The position numbers and the translations under genes were made by a program. A stretch of 64,000 bases of DNA from an uncultured Prevotellaceae bacterium (lineage in GTDB: Bacteria; Bacteroidota; Bacteroidia; Bacteroidales; Bacteroidaceae), in the NCBI GenBank assembly GCA_900315075.1, contig OMXV01000010.1, positions 1 through 64,000 of the forward strand, read 5' to 3'. Positions 1-8,731 of this stretch are shown here, piece by piece. How positions within the stretch are numbered: position 1 is the stretch's first letter; every line of letters starts with the position of its first letter. The notes beneath the pieces were generated by a model. That model ran no database searches. It worked only from the letters and a program-made list of their open reading frames with translations, and was not told where the DNA came from.

Positions 1-58
1 AAATAATTTGGGAATTAACATTATCACCTGGTATCATATGTAAAATGATGGTTTTATT

Positions 59-330
59 AAACGGTTAAACAATCTTAACCAAATCTTAAACTTTGTTGCT
101 TCTTGACCGTTTCATGATTGTCAAAAAATCCAACAAGACGACACCAGAGAATCCATTATCGGGTAATAAAAAGTTGAATTAAATTCGAAAACAGGCTGCA
201 CCTCAGGAAAGAAAAACTTCGTTTTTACTTTCCATTCGGTTTGCACTGTTTTTGTACCGTTTAAAATGGAGCATTTTCAATTACCATTGACTATCAGAGA
301 CTTACATAATTACAAAAGGCTTCCATATGG
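59..330. repeat. Direct repeat copy 1 flanking the ATPase cassette
   Basis: About 270 bases nearly match 1591-1860: both begin with GGTTAAACAA and end with the same 20 bases, TACAAAAGGCTTCCATATGG. Inside, around 190-270, is an imperfect hairpin (GGAAAG-AAAAAC against GTTTTT-A-CTTTCC) followed by TTTGCACTGTTTTTG, which resembles a Bacteroidales -7 region. The last base lies two bases from the stop codon of the ATPase gene. No coding potential is seen. Confidence 0.85.
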
Positions 331-332
331 AT

Positions 333-1460
333 TCAAATGAATTCTCGATGAAGCCAGAGGGCGAAGAAAGGATCGTAAACGGTGTATACCCCCTTGTCTT
401 CTGTAATCAGGTCTTTGTCTAAAAGACTACGCACGGCTGCTGTTACTACACTGACAGTCTGTAAGTGATGCCGTTTGATAAAAGACCTACTTGTAATAGC
501 TTTTGCCTTTCCTTCTTTTGCTATGGCAAGGAACACTTCCCGTTGTTTCTCTGGCAGTTTGTCGAGCAAATCTGAATAGGTCTCTGTGAATAAGTCGAGG
601 ATATATTCTTCCGCACCTTCTACCATATCGTCGGTGCAACATTGATTGGGTAATGTTTTCATGAATAAGACATTCAGCAACCGTTGAACACATGATGTCA
701 CCGCATCATAACGGTTGTATACGTCCTCAACGGCCTTGCTTTCAATATTTTTACCATATTTTTTAAACTGCTTCTGAGCAAACTCCACATATTTGTCAGC
801 TGATATGGGCCTTAGATTCATAATCAGCACCGACTGATAGAACGGCCTCGATGGTGACGTGAAGATTTCCCCCATCAGATGGCGTTTGCTGCCAGAAAAA
901 ATGAAAGTGGCATTGATACATTTCTGCATGTGGGTTCTGAGCGTTGCCTCAATATTGGGGGATTCTGTGTATTTCGTTATCTGCTGAAATTCGTCAATAC
1001 ATACAATACAAGGTTTATCTGCCTTTCCCAAATATTCGAAAATCTCGTCGAGGGTAGTTTCAGGGTGTTCGATATCACCTAAGCCAAGACTCCATGTAGG
1101 AAAGTTATTGATATCGTAAGTAATCTCACTACGAAGCGAGCGGAGCAAGTGCAGGAATCTCTCCCATACGATTTTTCCTTTTGGCTTTAGTTCATTCAAG
1201 ATGGTGCGACCAAAGACATTTACGAAGTCGCGAAGACTGCTGGTGGCATAGATGTCAATATGAAAGGTGTAATACTTGTCCTTGATTCTGGGCTGTTGGA
1301 ATAAATGGCGAATCAAATCGGTCTTTCCAACCCGGCGCGGTGATATCAAAGCAATATTGTTGCCATTGGTAGTCAGTTCTTCCAATTGACTTGTTTCCTT
1401 CACTCTGTCGCAGAAATATTCAGGCCCTGCGTATCCTTTTGTTACAAACGGATTATCCAT
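333..1460 (-). CDS. AAA family ATPase with C-terminal winged helix (archaeal-type ATPase_2 family)
   Basis: This is a 375-residue P-loop ATPase. Walker A (SPRRVGKT) spans residues 40-48, Walker B (CIVCIDEF) residues 151-158, and a sensor-like FIFSGSKRHLM lies further on. From about residue 300 to the end the protein looks like a winged helix (PEKQREVFLAIAKEG, then SVVTAAVRSLLDKDLI). Relatives are common, multicopy and mostly uncharacterised in Prevotella and Porphyromonas; a role in DNA or stress processes is only guessed. The gene stands alone between two 270-bp direct repeats, which suggests a cassette acquired or duplicated as a unit. The ATG follows a good promoter whose -33 box lies inside a palindrome, so repression, perhaps by the protein's own winged helix, is plausible. 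The length is normal for the family and the reading frame intact. Confidence 0.88.
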   Translation of the reverse strand: MDNPFVTKGYAGPEYFCDRVKETSQLEELTTNGNNIALISPRRVGKTDLIRHLFQQPRIKDKYYTFHIDIYATSSLRDFVNVFGRTILNELKPKGKIVWERFLHLLRSLRSEITYDINNFPTWSLGLGDIEHPETTLDEIFEYLGKADKPCIVCIDEFQQITKYTESPNIEATLRTHMQKCINATFIFSGSKRHLMGEIFTSPSRPFYQSVLIMNLRPISADKYVEFAQKQFKKYGKNIESKAVEDVYNRYDAVTSCVQRLLNVLFMKTLPNQCCTDDMVEGAEEYILDLFTETYSDLLDKLPEKQREVFLAIAKEGKAKAITSRSFIKRHHLQTVSVVTAAVRSLLDKDLITEDKGVYTVYDPFFALWLHREFI

Positions 1461-1479
1461 AACTATCTTCTTGTGAATG

Positions 1480-1533
1480 CAAAGATAACAACAATATTGA
1501 ATTTATCCAAATTTGGATAATCCTATTTAGGAT
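1480..1533 (-). promoter_or_regulatory. Promoter of the ATPase gene with overlapping palindromic operator
   Basis: On the minus strand TTTG (1508-1511), a 20-base spacer and TATCTTTG (1480-1487) form a full Bacteroidales promoter 20 bases before the ATG. A perfect 16-bp palindrome TATCCAAATTTGGATA (1504-1519) covers the -33 box. A second near-palindrome ATCCTATTTAGGAT (1520-1533) follows at once. Two TATCC-N6-GGATA-like sites overlapping a -33 box are typical of a repressor operator; the binding protein is unknown. Confidence 0.7.
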
Positions 1534-1590
1534 AATTTAAGTAATTGTCACTATGGAGCTTTCCACAAGCCGATTTTATTGTCTTCTTTT

Positions 1591-1860
1591 TAATGGTTAA
1601 ACAACCATAACCAAATCTTAAACTTTGTTGCTTCTCGACCTTCATAAGTGTCAAAAAACTCAACAAAACGACACCTAAGAATCCATTATCGGGTAATAAA
1701 AAGTTATACTTCGTATGTAAACAGGCTGCACCTCAGGAAAGAAAAACTTCGTTTTTACTTTCCATTCGGTTTGCACTGTTTTTGTACCGTTTAAAATTGG
1801 TTCATTCCAAGTAATATTGAGTATCAGGCAGTTACAATATTACAAAAGGCTTCCATATGG
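1591..1860. repeat. Direct repeat copy 2 flanking the ATPase cassette
   Basis: This is the second copy of the 59-330 repeat, with the same hairpin and TTTGCACTGTTTTTG core and the same terminal 20 bases. The distance from the ATPase start codon is about 130 bases, so the two repeats bracket a 1.26-kb unit. From 1861 to 2023 no gene or repeat is seen. Confidence 0.85.
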
Positions 1861-2023
1861 GAAATGGGCTTTTCAAAGACTTATTATAAATGCCATCGCT
1901 TATCAGCGACTTACGCTATGTATCAACATTTGTGTATTGACTGAATGAGGGTGAGATACGGAAAAGTAGTATTCATCTTTCTCCTCTGTACTATGGTTTT
2001 TGTTTCTAAACTTTATTTATCAC

Positions 2024-2216
2024 CTAGATACAGATCTGTGATGCTATGCCTTGGGTTCCACTGCCTATACCCGCACCATAAGGGGTGGCCGTGGCATTGA
2101 TAGTGCCGTCGTAAATGGAAATGGCTCCAGAATTTCCATCGTAACCGCCTCCGACCAAGAGCCTCCGTGCTACTTAGTATGAGCAACAGGGAGGCGAAAA
2201 GTAACAATTTTTACAT
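2024..2216 (-). pseudogene. Decayed secreted glycine-rich repeat protein
   Basis: Starting at the ATG at 2216 the second codon is TAA, but ignoring it the next codons read KLLLFASLLLILSST, a clear signal peptide (originally probably MKK...). After a frameshift another frame reads GGYDGNSGAISIYDGTINAT and then PYGAGIGSG before a TAG at 2024. Such glycine-rich motifs are typical of secreted repeat proteins of Prevotella in which they recur many times. The gene therefore has a nonsense mutation at codon 2, a frameshift and the loss of most of its body. It lies 3' of the PEP-binding protein gene and is dead. Confidence 0.7.
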
Positions 2217-2244
2217 ATTGTTTTCCACAATTTTTTGATGATTT

Positions 2245-5208
2245 TTACCCTTCAATCAGCACTACGCCCTCTTGTTTCTTGCCATCCATCATGATGCAGA
2301 GGGGTTTGTCGAGACGGACGTGTCGGACATGTGTTGTCTCCTCCACAGCGGGCATGGCATCGAGGAGTTCCTTGCGCCAGATGCCATTGCCGGTGTGTGT
2401 GTTGATGGTGAAATAACCCACGCCGAAACTGGTGAGGTTCTGGAAGAAATGGGTACCCTGACTGGGGTCTATGTTGTAGTTTTTCAAGGCCACTTCTGCA
2501 ATGAGTTTCGCCGCACTGATATGCGGCCACTTCACCGGAATGCCCAGCCAATAGTCGCTGGAACCCCAGCGGCCTGGACCCACGAGCACATAACCCTTTC
2601 CTTCATCGAGGAATCGGCGGTTAATCTGCTCAATTTCCAGGGCAATCTCTGGATTGTTGGAAGCCGTGAAGTTCTCGTCGGTTTTTACATACACCACATC
2701 ATACACGTCTTCGTTGATGCCATGCCCGAGTGAACAGTGCGACCGTAGTAGGCAACGCTCATCGGGGATGGTGGTAAGGTCGGTCTCGAGCATCTGCTTG
2801 GAATCGACAATAGGACGTATCTGAAGCAGATAGAAATCGATGGTGCGATTGGCATTGACATTGCAGGCAAACTCGATTTCCACAGGTCGGTGCATAGCCT
2901 CTGCCCCTAAGCGCATGCACATTTGCATGATTTCGGGGAAGGGGAAGACATTCTGCTGCAACATTCCCGCAAAGGTAATCACCTTGCGGCCACCCTCATA
3001 GATACCATCGCGGATAATCTGGTCGTAGGGGTCGTAAGTGGAAGCCAGGAAATTGAGTGATTTGTCCTTATCGGCCTCACGGACTCGCAGTTTGAGGATA
3101 TTAAAGCCATCATCCACCTTGAAATCCTCGCCGGCATTGGCCAGGTCGAGGGCATAGAAGCGTGTCTGCGTCTCACGGAGCGCCGTTTCCATCTCACTGG
3201 TCTGAAGCACTTGGTGAGGATGATAGGGACTTACGCGCAGCGTCTGTCCACCATCGACGATGTATTTTCCAAGTCCCAGAGCGAGGCTGGCAATGCCATC
3301 TTCTGCCTTCTCGTCGCCAATGGGATAATAGTTGAGCGAGCGGAGCACACCACTGATATTGGGATAGTAGTGGGTACCGTAAGTATTACCCACCACTTCT
3401 TGCAAAATGACGGCCATCTTCTCCTGGTCGATGACATTGCTTGTGGCGGTCATGTAAGCCTTTGAATCGCGATAATAGACCGAGGCATATACACCCTTGA
3501 TGGCGCAGGCAAGCATACGTAGCATCTCGTATTTATCATCGAGGTAGGGCACCATATAGGTGGAGTAGATACCGGCGAAAGGCTGGTAATGGGCATCTTC
3601 CAACAACGACGACGACCTCACGGCAATGGGGCACTTGGTAGCCTCGAAGAAGGTGAAGAAGTCGGCAATCAACTTGTCGGGCAACTGTGCCCTGAGGAAA
3701 TGACGTAGGATTTCCTCGTCGGAAGCATCGCTGAGTGCCACCTGATAGAGGTTGTTGGCGTCCATGAAACTGTCGAAGATATCGGTGCAGAGCACCACCG
3801 TCTTGGGAATGGACACCGTGGCATTGTCGAACTGGTTGAGTTCTGGGTGCCGCTTGATGACATTGTCGAGGAAGGCAAGTCCCCTACCCTTTCCTCCTAA
3901 GGAACCATCGCCAATGCGGGCGAAGTGTGCATAACGGTCGTACTTACCACGGTCGAAGACAGCCACCACACCCACATTCTTCATCTTGCGGTATTGCACG
4001 ATGGCATCAAAAATAATCTGTCGGTGGGCATCCACATCCTTCAGCTTATGCCATGTCACTGTCTTAAGGAACTGCGAGACAGGGAAAATAGCTCTTGCAC
4101 ACAGCCAGCGGCTCATGTGATTGCGTGAGATGTGATAGAGCATCGAGTCGTTAGGGATATTGAAGACATTATCCTGCAACTCCTTCAGAGTGCGCACCCT
4201 CGCTACCTCATCCTTGGTGACAGGGTCGCGGAAGACAAAGTCGCCGAATCCCATGTGTTCTGCCAAGAGATTACGCAGGTCGATATTCATCTTCTTGGAG
4301 TTCTTATCTACATAGTGGAACCCCTCGGCACGAGCTTTCTCCTCGTTTACTGTCTCTGCGCTTTGCAAGATCAAAGGCACATACTCATTGCGGCGGCGAA
4401 TTTCACGTAGCAGTTTGAAACCTGCTTCGGAATCTTTGACCCCATTCATAGGGAAGCGTACATCGCTGATAACACCTTGCGTGTTGTCGGCATATTTTTC
4501 ATAATAAGCCATCGCCTCCTCATAGGAACGAGCGAGTACCACCTTGGGACGTCCACGTTTGCGCTGTGTGGCAGCATGTGGATTAAGAGCCTCGGTAGAG
4601 AAATGCTGGCTTTGCAACAGGATATAGCTATAGAGATTGGGAAGCACGGAGGAGTAGAAACGGATACCATCCTCGACGAGGAGTATCATTTGCACGCCGG
4701 CCTCCTGCACATCGTGCTCGATGTTCATCTTATCCTCTAAGAGTTTGATGATGGAAAGTATCAAGTTTGTATCGCCCAACCAGCAGAAGATGTAGTCGAA
4801 TATCGACATGTCCTCATTTTGGATGCGACGTGTGATACCATGCGAGAATGGAGTGAGCACCACACAGGGGAGGTCGGGGAAATGGGCCTTGATGTCGCGC
4901 GCCACGTCAAAGGCGTCGTTGTCGGCATTACCCGGCATACAGATAACCAAGTCGATGGCGGTGTTGTCGAGCACGCGCCGTGCCTCCTCAGTGGTACTCA
5001 CCTGCGTGAACGATGGAGGGTAGCGCATACCTAATTCCATATACTCGTCGAAGATCTTCTCATCTACACGTCCGTCGTCTTCAAGCATAAAGGCATCGTA
5101 GGGATTGGCCACTATAAGCACATTGAAGATACGGTGAGTCATCAGATTGACGAACGACACGTCTTTCAGATAGAATTTCGTCCATTCCTGTGGTATGATA
5201 TTATCCAT
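2245..5208 (-). CDS. PEP/pyruvate-binding domain protein with two receiver-like domains
   Basis: This 987-residue protein has a tandem of receiver-like folds and a PEP-synthase-type nucleotide-binding domain. Domain 1 (about residues 27-150) lacks a phospho-acceptor (ICMPGN where Asp is expected). Domain 2 (about 173-320) keeps the acidic pair (VED, 178-180), a candidate acceptor D249 (SDVRFPM), S283 and K302 (VDKNSK). From about 430 (RIGDGSLGGKGRGLAF) the ATP-grasp-like PPDK N-terminal domain follows, including AVRSSSLLEDAHYQPFAGIY. The swivelling phosphohistidine domain and the PEP-binding TIM barrel of true PEP synthase are not evident, so the usual label phosphoenolpyruvate synthase is doubtful. 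Bacteroides homologues of this length exist, so the layout is a family trait. Substrate and partner are unknown; phosphotransfer between the parts is inference. Confidence 0.85.
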   Translation of the reverse strand: MDNIIPQEWTKFYLKDVSFVNLMTHRIFNVLIVANPYDAFMLEDDGRVDEKIFDEYMELGMRYPPSFTQVSTTEEARRVLDNTAIDLVICMPGNADNDAFDVARDIKAHFPDLPCVVLTPFSHGITRRIQNEDMSIFDYIFCWLGDTNLILSIIKLLEDKMNIEHDVQEAGVQMILLVEDGIRFYSSVLPNLYSYILLQSQHFSTEALNPHAATQRKRGRPKVVLARSYEEAMAYYEKYADNTQGVISDVRFPMNGVKDSEAGFKLLREIRRRNEYVPLILQSAETVNEEKARAEGFHYVDKNSKKMNIDLRNLLAEHMGFGDFVFRDPVTKDEVARVRTLKELQDNVFNIPNDSMLYHISRNHMSRWLCARAIFPVSQFLKTVTWHKLKDVDAHRQIIFDAIVQYRKMKNVGVVAVFDRGKYDRYAHFARIGDGSLGGKGRGLAFLDNVIKRHPELNQFDNATVSIPKTVVLCTDIFDSFMDANNLYQVALSDASDEEILRHFLRAQLPDKLIADFFTFFEATKCPIAVRSSSLLEDAHYQPFAGIYSTYMVPYLDDKYEMLRMLACAIKGVYASVYYRDSKAYMTATSNVIDQEKMAVILQEVVGNTYGTHYYPNISGVLRSLNYYPIGDEKAEDGIASLALGLGKYIVDGGQTLRVSPYHPHQVLQTSEMETALRETQTRFYALDLANAGEDFKVDDGFNILKLRVREADKDKSLNFLASTYDPYDQIIRDGIYEGGRKVITFAGMLQQNVFPFPEIMQMCMRLGAEAMHRPVEIEFACNVNANRTIDFYLLQIRPIVDSKQMLETDLTTIPDERCLLRSHCSLGHGINEDVYDVVYVKTDENFTASNNPEIALEIEQINRRFLDEGKGYVLVGPGRWGSSDYWLGIPVKWPHISAAKLIAEVALKNYNIDPSQGTHFFQNLTSFGVGYFTINTHTGNGIWRKELLDAMPAVEETTHVRHVRLDKPLCIMMDGKKQEGVVLIEG

Positions 5209-5275
5209 CGCGAGAATATTTGAGATTAAACTGATGTTTCAATTATTTTTCCGTCAGATGTACATGAAACATTTG

Positions 5276-5283
5276 CAAAGGTA
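5276..5283 (-). promoter_or_regulatory. Candidate -7 box for the PEP-binding protein gene
   Basis: TACCTTTG on the minus strand lies about 68 bases before the start codon at 5208. No TTTG is found 19-21 bases further upstream, so the promoter is incomplete by consensus. Confidence 0.45.
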
Positions 5284-6173
5284 ATGCAAAAATTCGACTT
5301 TGAGTGTGAAAAGAATAATTATTTATAGAAATTACCGCAGCCTACTCGGCTACACTGAAAAGGTTACGGAGTTTTGTAACGATTAAAAAAATAATTGGGA
5401 AAAAAAGAAACACTCTGGCCACGAATCATTCATGAATTATATGCATGGGAAGCGATAGTATTGAACACAGAGACACAAAGAGACAGAGGGACTTTTTGGG
5501 GTGGGGAGAACTGAGGAGTCGCCTCACGGCGAGAAGAGATACAGAGGAAACTATCGGCGAGAAGAGATACAGAGGAGGGTCGCCTCACGGCGAGAAATCA
5601 TAAAAATGGATAAAGAAAATGGTAAGAAAATGAGAGGGAGAGTCCATGCACGAAGCAGCCCTGAAAGGGCGGCAGAACAAAGGAACACGAATGACCATTA
5701 ATTATCTTTATAAAGTCGGTGTTCTCTCACCTCTCACAATAGACAATAAAAAACCGCTACGCTTAAGAAAAAGAATAAAAAAGGAGAGAAAAAAAGAGAC
5801 TTTGGAAAAAGTGCCAAGGCACTCTCAAAAAAACAGGAAAAACTTCAACTCCTCCTCAGCACCTACATCACCCCCGTGGGTATACAATCATACCATCGTG
5901 CTCCGAGCGTACCGCATTTTTCTTCTTTTTTGTCAACGCCTTTGGCGTTTTTTTCTTTCTTTTTCTTCTTTTTTCAACGTCAGTTCTTTTTTATTGATTA
6001 TTCTCTCGCCGCCATGCGATTCTTTTATCTCAATGCTCTACTGAGGAATTGAGAATTATGAATTAGAATTTAGGAATTGGAACCGACCGAAGGTCGCCTC
6101 CTATCCTCCTCTCCTCCGTAGAATTAAAACTTATTCTATAAGTCAACTTTAGACGTCGGCGTTGGCAGTCAGC
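5284..6173. other. Gene-poor intergenic stretch with short hairpin repeats
   Basis: No convincing gene is seen. At 5518-5600 the unit CGCCTCACGGCGAGAA and the sequence GCGAGAAGAGATACAGAGGA recur. Lysine-rich and then T-rich low-complexity sequence follows (5750-5990). An AACGCC-TTT-GGCGTT hairpin with a T run sits at 5935-5955. The open frame across 5646-6044 has a low-complexity composition and no recognisable domain. Confidence 0.6.
5935..5955 (+). terminator. Possible rho-independent terminator
   Basis: A 6-bp stem AACGCC/GGCGTT with a three-base loop is followed by a T run on the plus strand. There is no clear upstream plus-strand gene, so it may be a relic or fortuitous. Confidence 0.35.
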
Positions 6174-6274
6174 GTAGGGACATACCCTGTGTATGTCCGC
6201 ATTTCTCATATTTGTTTGCGAGCACAAATTGTATTTTCGGACATACACGAGGTACACGGGGTATATCCCTTACG
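6174..6274. repeat. Palindromic GGACATAC repeat, copy 1
   Basis: The left arm GGACATAC-CCTGT-GTATGTCC forms an 8-bp stem. A right arm starting CGGACATACACGAGG and ending in GTATATCCCTTACGAC lies about 60 bases on, and a TTTGCGAGCACAA core lies between them. The same 100-bp element lies at 56140-56230 with the same core and the same ACTAATCACTT flank. Shorter forms are at 21228 and 63732. Confidence 0.8.
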
Positions 6275-6366
6275 ACTAATCACTTCAAGTAGGCTCAGTC
6301 ACAAAGTGTCTCAGTCCTTTGAGTATTTTAAGTCCATAAATTCATAACAATCAGATAAATCCGTAG

Positions 6367-6969
6367 TTTTATTTTCTCTTTCAATTTTCTTACAATTTCT
6401 CGCCAGAGGACGACCCGAATCTGATACCCACGTACCAAGACGAAGTGCATTTTCAAGCGCAGACAACAATCACCTCTGCATGGTACAAGAAGGGAAGTGC
6501 CCCACAAGTCAAATCACTCCCAGGGAACCACAAGGTGTCTTACAGCGGCTTTATCCGTCCGGACACAGGACAGCTTTTTGTGCACAAACCAGACTGGTTT
6601 ACCTTTGAGACCACAATTGATGGTGTGAGGGAATACATCAGAGCCACCCCTATAGATGCCGGAAAGAAATTCGCCATCATAGTGGATAACGCACCATGGC
6701 ACAAGAAAGCGATACGACTGATTGAGGATGAAAAGAGCCCTGAATATGCAGACATCAGAGAGAAGGTAGTTTTTATCAAGTTGCCGCCATACTCGCCAGA
6801 CTTGAACCCCATAGAGCAGGTATGGCGAATAACAAGGCGCGAAAACACCCACAATGTATTCTTCAACGGAAAAGCCGCTTTGGAGGCAAAGGTAGACGAA
6901 GCCTTTGCCAAATGGGCCAAGCCTAACGAACAGTTACGAGGTCTATGCTCTTTTAAAAGAAAAGATTAA
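6367..6969 (+). pseudogene. IS630-family transposase, 5'-truncated
   Basis: The frame encodes the DDE catalytic half of an IS630-type transposase: TYQDEVHF (first Asp, about 6433-6456), IVDNAPWH (second Asp) and PPYSPDLNPIEQVW (third acidic residue). The N-terminal helix-turn-helix half is missing, because homology begins near SPEDDPNLIP at about 6400 and the frame is closed by a stop just upstream. The first candidate start is a GTG at 6445, inside the catalytic domain. No matching terminal inverted repeats are seen. It is best read as a dead IS fragment. Confidence 0.85.
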
Positions 6970-7048
6970 TGTCGTTTACTATAAATAATTCAAAATGGGT
7001 TCTCATAAGTCTATAAAGTTTTTTTGGTTAGTAATACACGTCGATTCT

Positions 7049-7555
7049 TTATTCATTCCTTGTAATGTTGAACGATTCGTCAAGGTTGTCTGAATATTTG
7101 AATTGATGCGAACAGATGACGGCATTATTGTTTTTTATGATGAGCGTATATGTCTTGTTTTCAAGGGGACCTATTTCTGACGTGAGGTCATAGAGGCAGA
7201 TGCAGTTTGTCGATGCAGGGGCATCCTCGTTGACAATAATAGTTGCCTTTGACACTTCGACAGAATTTGTGAATATCGCCTCACAGGTGAAAATGGCATT
7301 CTCATGAAGGACGTTCAACATTCCTTTTTCGTTCCCTTTGAGAGAGACACGCTCCGTGGCTTCATTGCCAAACATCTTTTTAGCCTGTCTTCTTTCGGTC
7401 TGTGACGTGCCATACGCCGTCTCGATTTTCTTACACCCACTCTCAGAGTGGTTCCTAAGCCTTATCGCCTTGCCCGAATCTTCATCTTGGCACGATAAAA
7501 GTAAAAATGCAATTAAACTTAATATTAAATTTCTAATTGATAATAATTCTTTCAT
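7049..7555 (-). CDS. Hypothetical lipoprotein
   Basis: This is a 168-residue protein with a lipoprotein signal peptide: a hydrophobic segment followed by LLLSC, so Cys22 would be lipidated. The mature part has no domain I recognise; it is mostly predicted beta strands, with a pair of cysteines in the middle (CICLY). It is the last gene of a minus-strand series beginning with the DUF3244-type gene at 9094. It lies 36 bases after the secreted protein gene at 7592, so the two are probably co-transcribed. Confidence 0.65.
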   Translation of the reverse strand: MKELLSIRNLILSLIAFLLLSCQDEDSGKAIRLRNHSESGCKKIETAYGTSQTERRQAKKMFGNEATERVSLKGNEKGMLNVLHENAIFTCEAIFTNSVEVSKATIIVNEDAPASTNCICLYDLTSEIGPLENKTYTLIIKNNNAVICSHQFKYSDNLDESFNITRNE

Positions 7556-7591
7556 AATAAACTGTATTTATTTGTTATATAAAACTTTTTG

Positions 7592-8485
7592 TTATTTAGT
7601 AATAGTAAATTTCTCAGTTAGAACGTCGTTACCAGCACACATGCGAACAACATACAATCCTTCTTTTATTTCACTCGTATCTAATATATAAGGCATATCG
7701 AAACATTTTTTTGTACATACTAGCCTACCTGTTTTCGCCTCATATATAGATATTTCCCAAACTTCTTTTTTTGTTATTTTTTCTGGAGGTGTTTGTTCTT
7801 CTTTTGGCAAAGAAATGGAGAATTTATACTTTTTATCTCCTATTTTCATTATCTCAAGTACGGAATTGTTTAAGATATTACCATTTCCTGATGCCGAAAA
7901 GAATAAAATATCGTATTCTTGGCACACACCAGTGCCACCAACATGAATATGGAAAGGGATACCTCCAGATCCTATAGGCAATGAAAACGTAATTTGGTTT
8001 ACCCCGTTAAAATAAAAATTTTGAGGGGTAACACCACTGTGGGTAATCGTTCTTCCCATGAAGCCATAGGAAAGGACTGTAACTAAACATCCTTGATGAA
8101 CAAAAATGGGAGTGCCGAGCACAACATTTGATGAGTTAATAGATGGGTGTGAAACACCATAATATGTACAAGCTTCTTGGGAATAACTCGCAGAGAAAGT
8201 GCTTTGTGCTGATACGATTTTCCTGCTAATGGTGTCAACAGGAATAGTGTCACAATAGATAACTGCAGAAAGATTAAGAGAGTATGGAAATTTGTTGGGG
8301 TTTCTTATCATACACATGTTAACACTTGGATAGTCATGCGTTATTGTGGGAAATGGTGCAGAATTGTAATTGTAGAGCCATTCCACTCTGCAATTAGAGG
8401 GAATGCCACTTACATAGTAAATGGATGAGTCGCAAACGACATCATCTCCTTCAATTTTTAGGTAATTTGCAAGATATGGATACAT
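7592..8485 (-). CDS. Secreted protein body with type IX sorting-like C-terminus (out of frame with its signal peptide)
   Basis: This 297-residue frame begins at ATG 8485 without a signal peptide. Its first residues (YPYLANYLKIEGDDVVC) look like the inside of a protein. Its last 70 residues (EVWEISIYEAKTGRLVC, later EIKEGLYVVRMCAGN and EKFTITK) match the beta-rich C-terminal sorting domain of type IX secretion cargo. A good signal peptide lies just upstream in another frame (8451-8618). The gene is therefore probably frameshifted, or 8451-8618 and this frame were once one gene. The middle part has no recognised domain. It follows the DUF3244-type gene and precedes the lipoprotein gene. Confidence 0.6.
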   Translation of the reverse strand: MYPYLANYLKIEGDDVVCDSSIYYVSGIPSNCRVEWLYNYNSAPFPTITHDYPSVNMCMIRNPNKFPYSLNLSAVIYCDTIPVDTISRKIVSAQSTFSASYSQEACTYYGVSHPSINSSNVVLGTPIFVHQGCLVTVLSYGFMGRTITHSGVTPQNFYFNGVNQITFSLPIGSGGIPFHIHVGGTGVCQEYDILFFSASGNGNILNNSVLEIMKIGDKKYKFSISLPKEEQTPPEKITKKEVWEISIYEAKTGRLVCTKKCFDMPYILDTSEIKEGLYVVRMCAGNDVLTEKFTITK

Positions 8486-8618
8486 ATAGTTCTACATAGC
8501 TTAAGCTATCAATGTTTAAACTTGCTTTAACAATTTCTATTGCTTCTGTTTTATCTATCGTTTGGGTGAAGGCAATATATGGTAACAATGATAACAATAT
8601 AATGATTTTTGTCTTCAT
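8451..8618 (-). pseudogene. Signal peptide fragment of the 7592-8485 protein
   Basis: From ATG 8618 the frame reads MKTKIIILLSLLPYIAFTQT, a clean signal peptide, then about 35 more residues to a TGA at 8451. It overlaps the 7592-8485 frame by 35 bases, in a different phase. One inserted or lost base near 8485 would join the two into a protein of about 340 residues with both an export signal and a sorting tail. A sequencing error is also possible. Confidence 0.6.
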
Positions 8619-8731
8619 ATTTATTCGGTTTGCTTTTGTTAAATATATATATGATGAGAATCCCTTTATAGTTATTATATGAGTTCAAACTCTTAATCTA
8701 AATTACCCTGCCAGATAATGCATGGCCTGTT

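Noticed and set aside
5646..6044. 132-residue plus-strand frame
   Set aside because: The composition is Lys-rich then Phe/Leu/Ser-rich with no domain, and a T-rich DNA run generates most of it.
6367..6969. Complete IS630 element
   Set aside because: The N-terminal half and terminal inverted repeats are missing.
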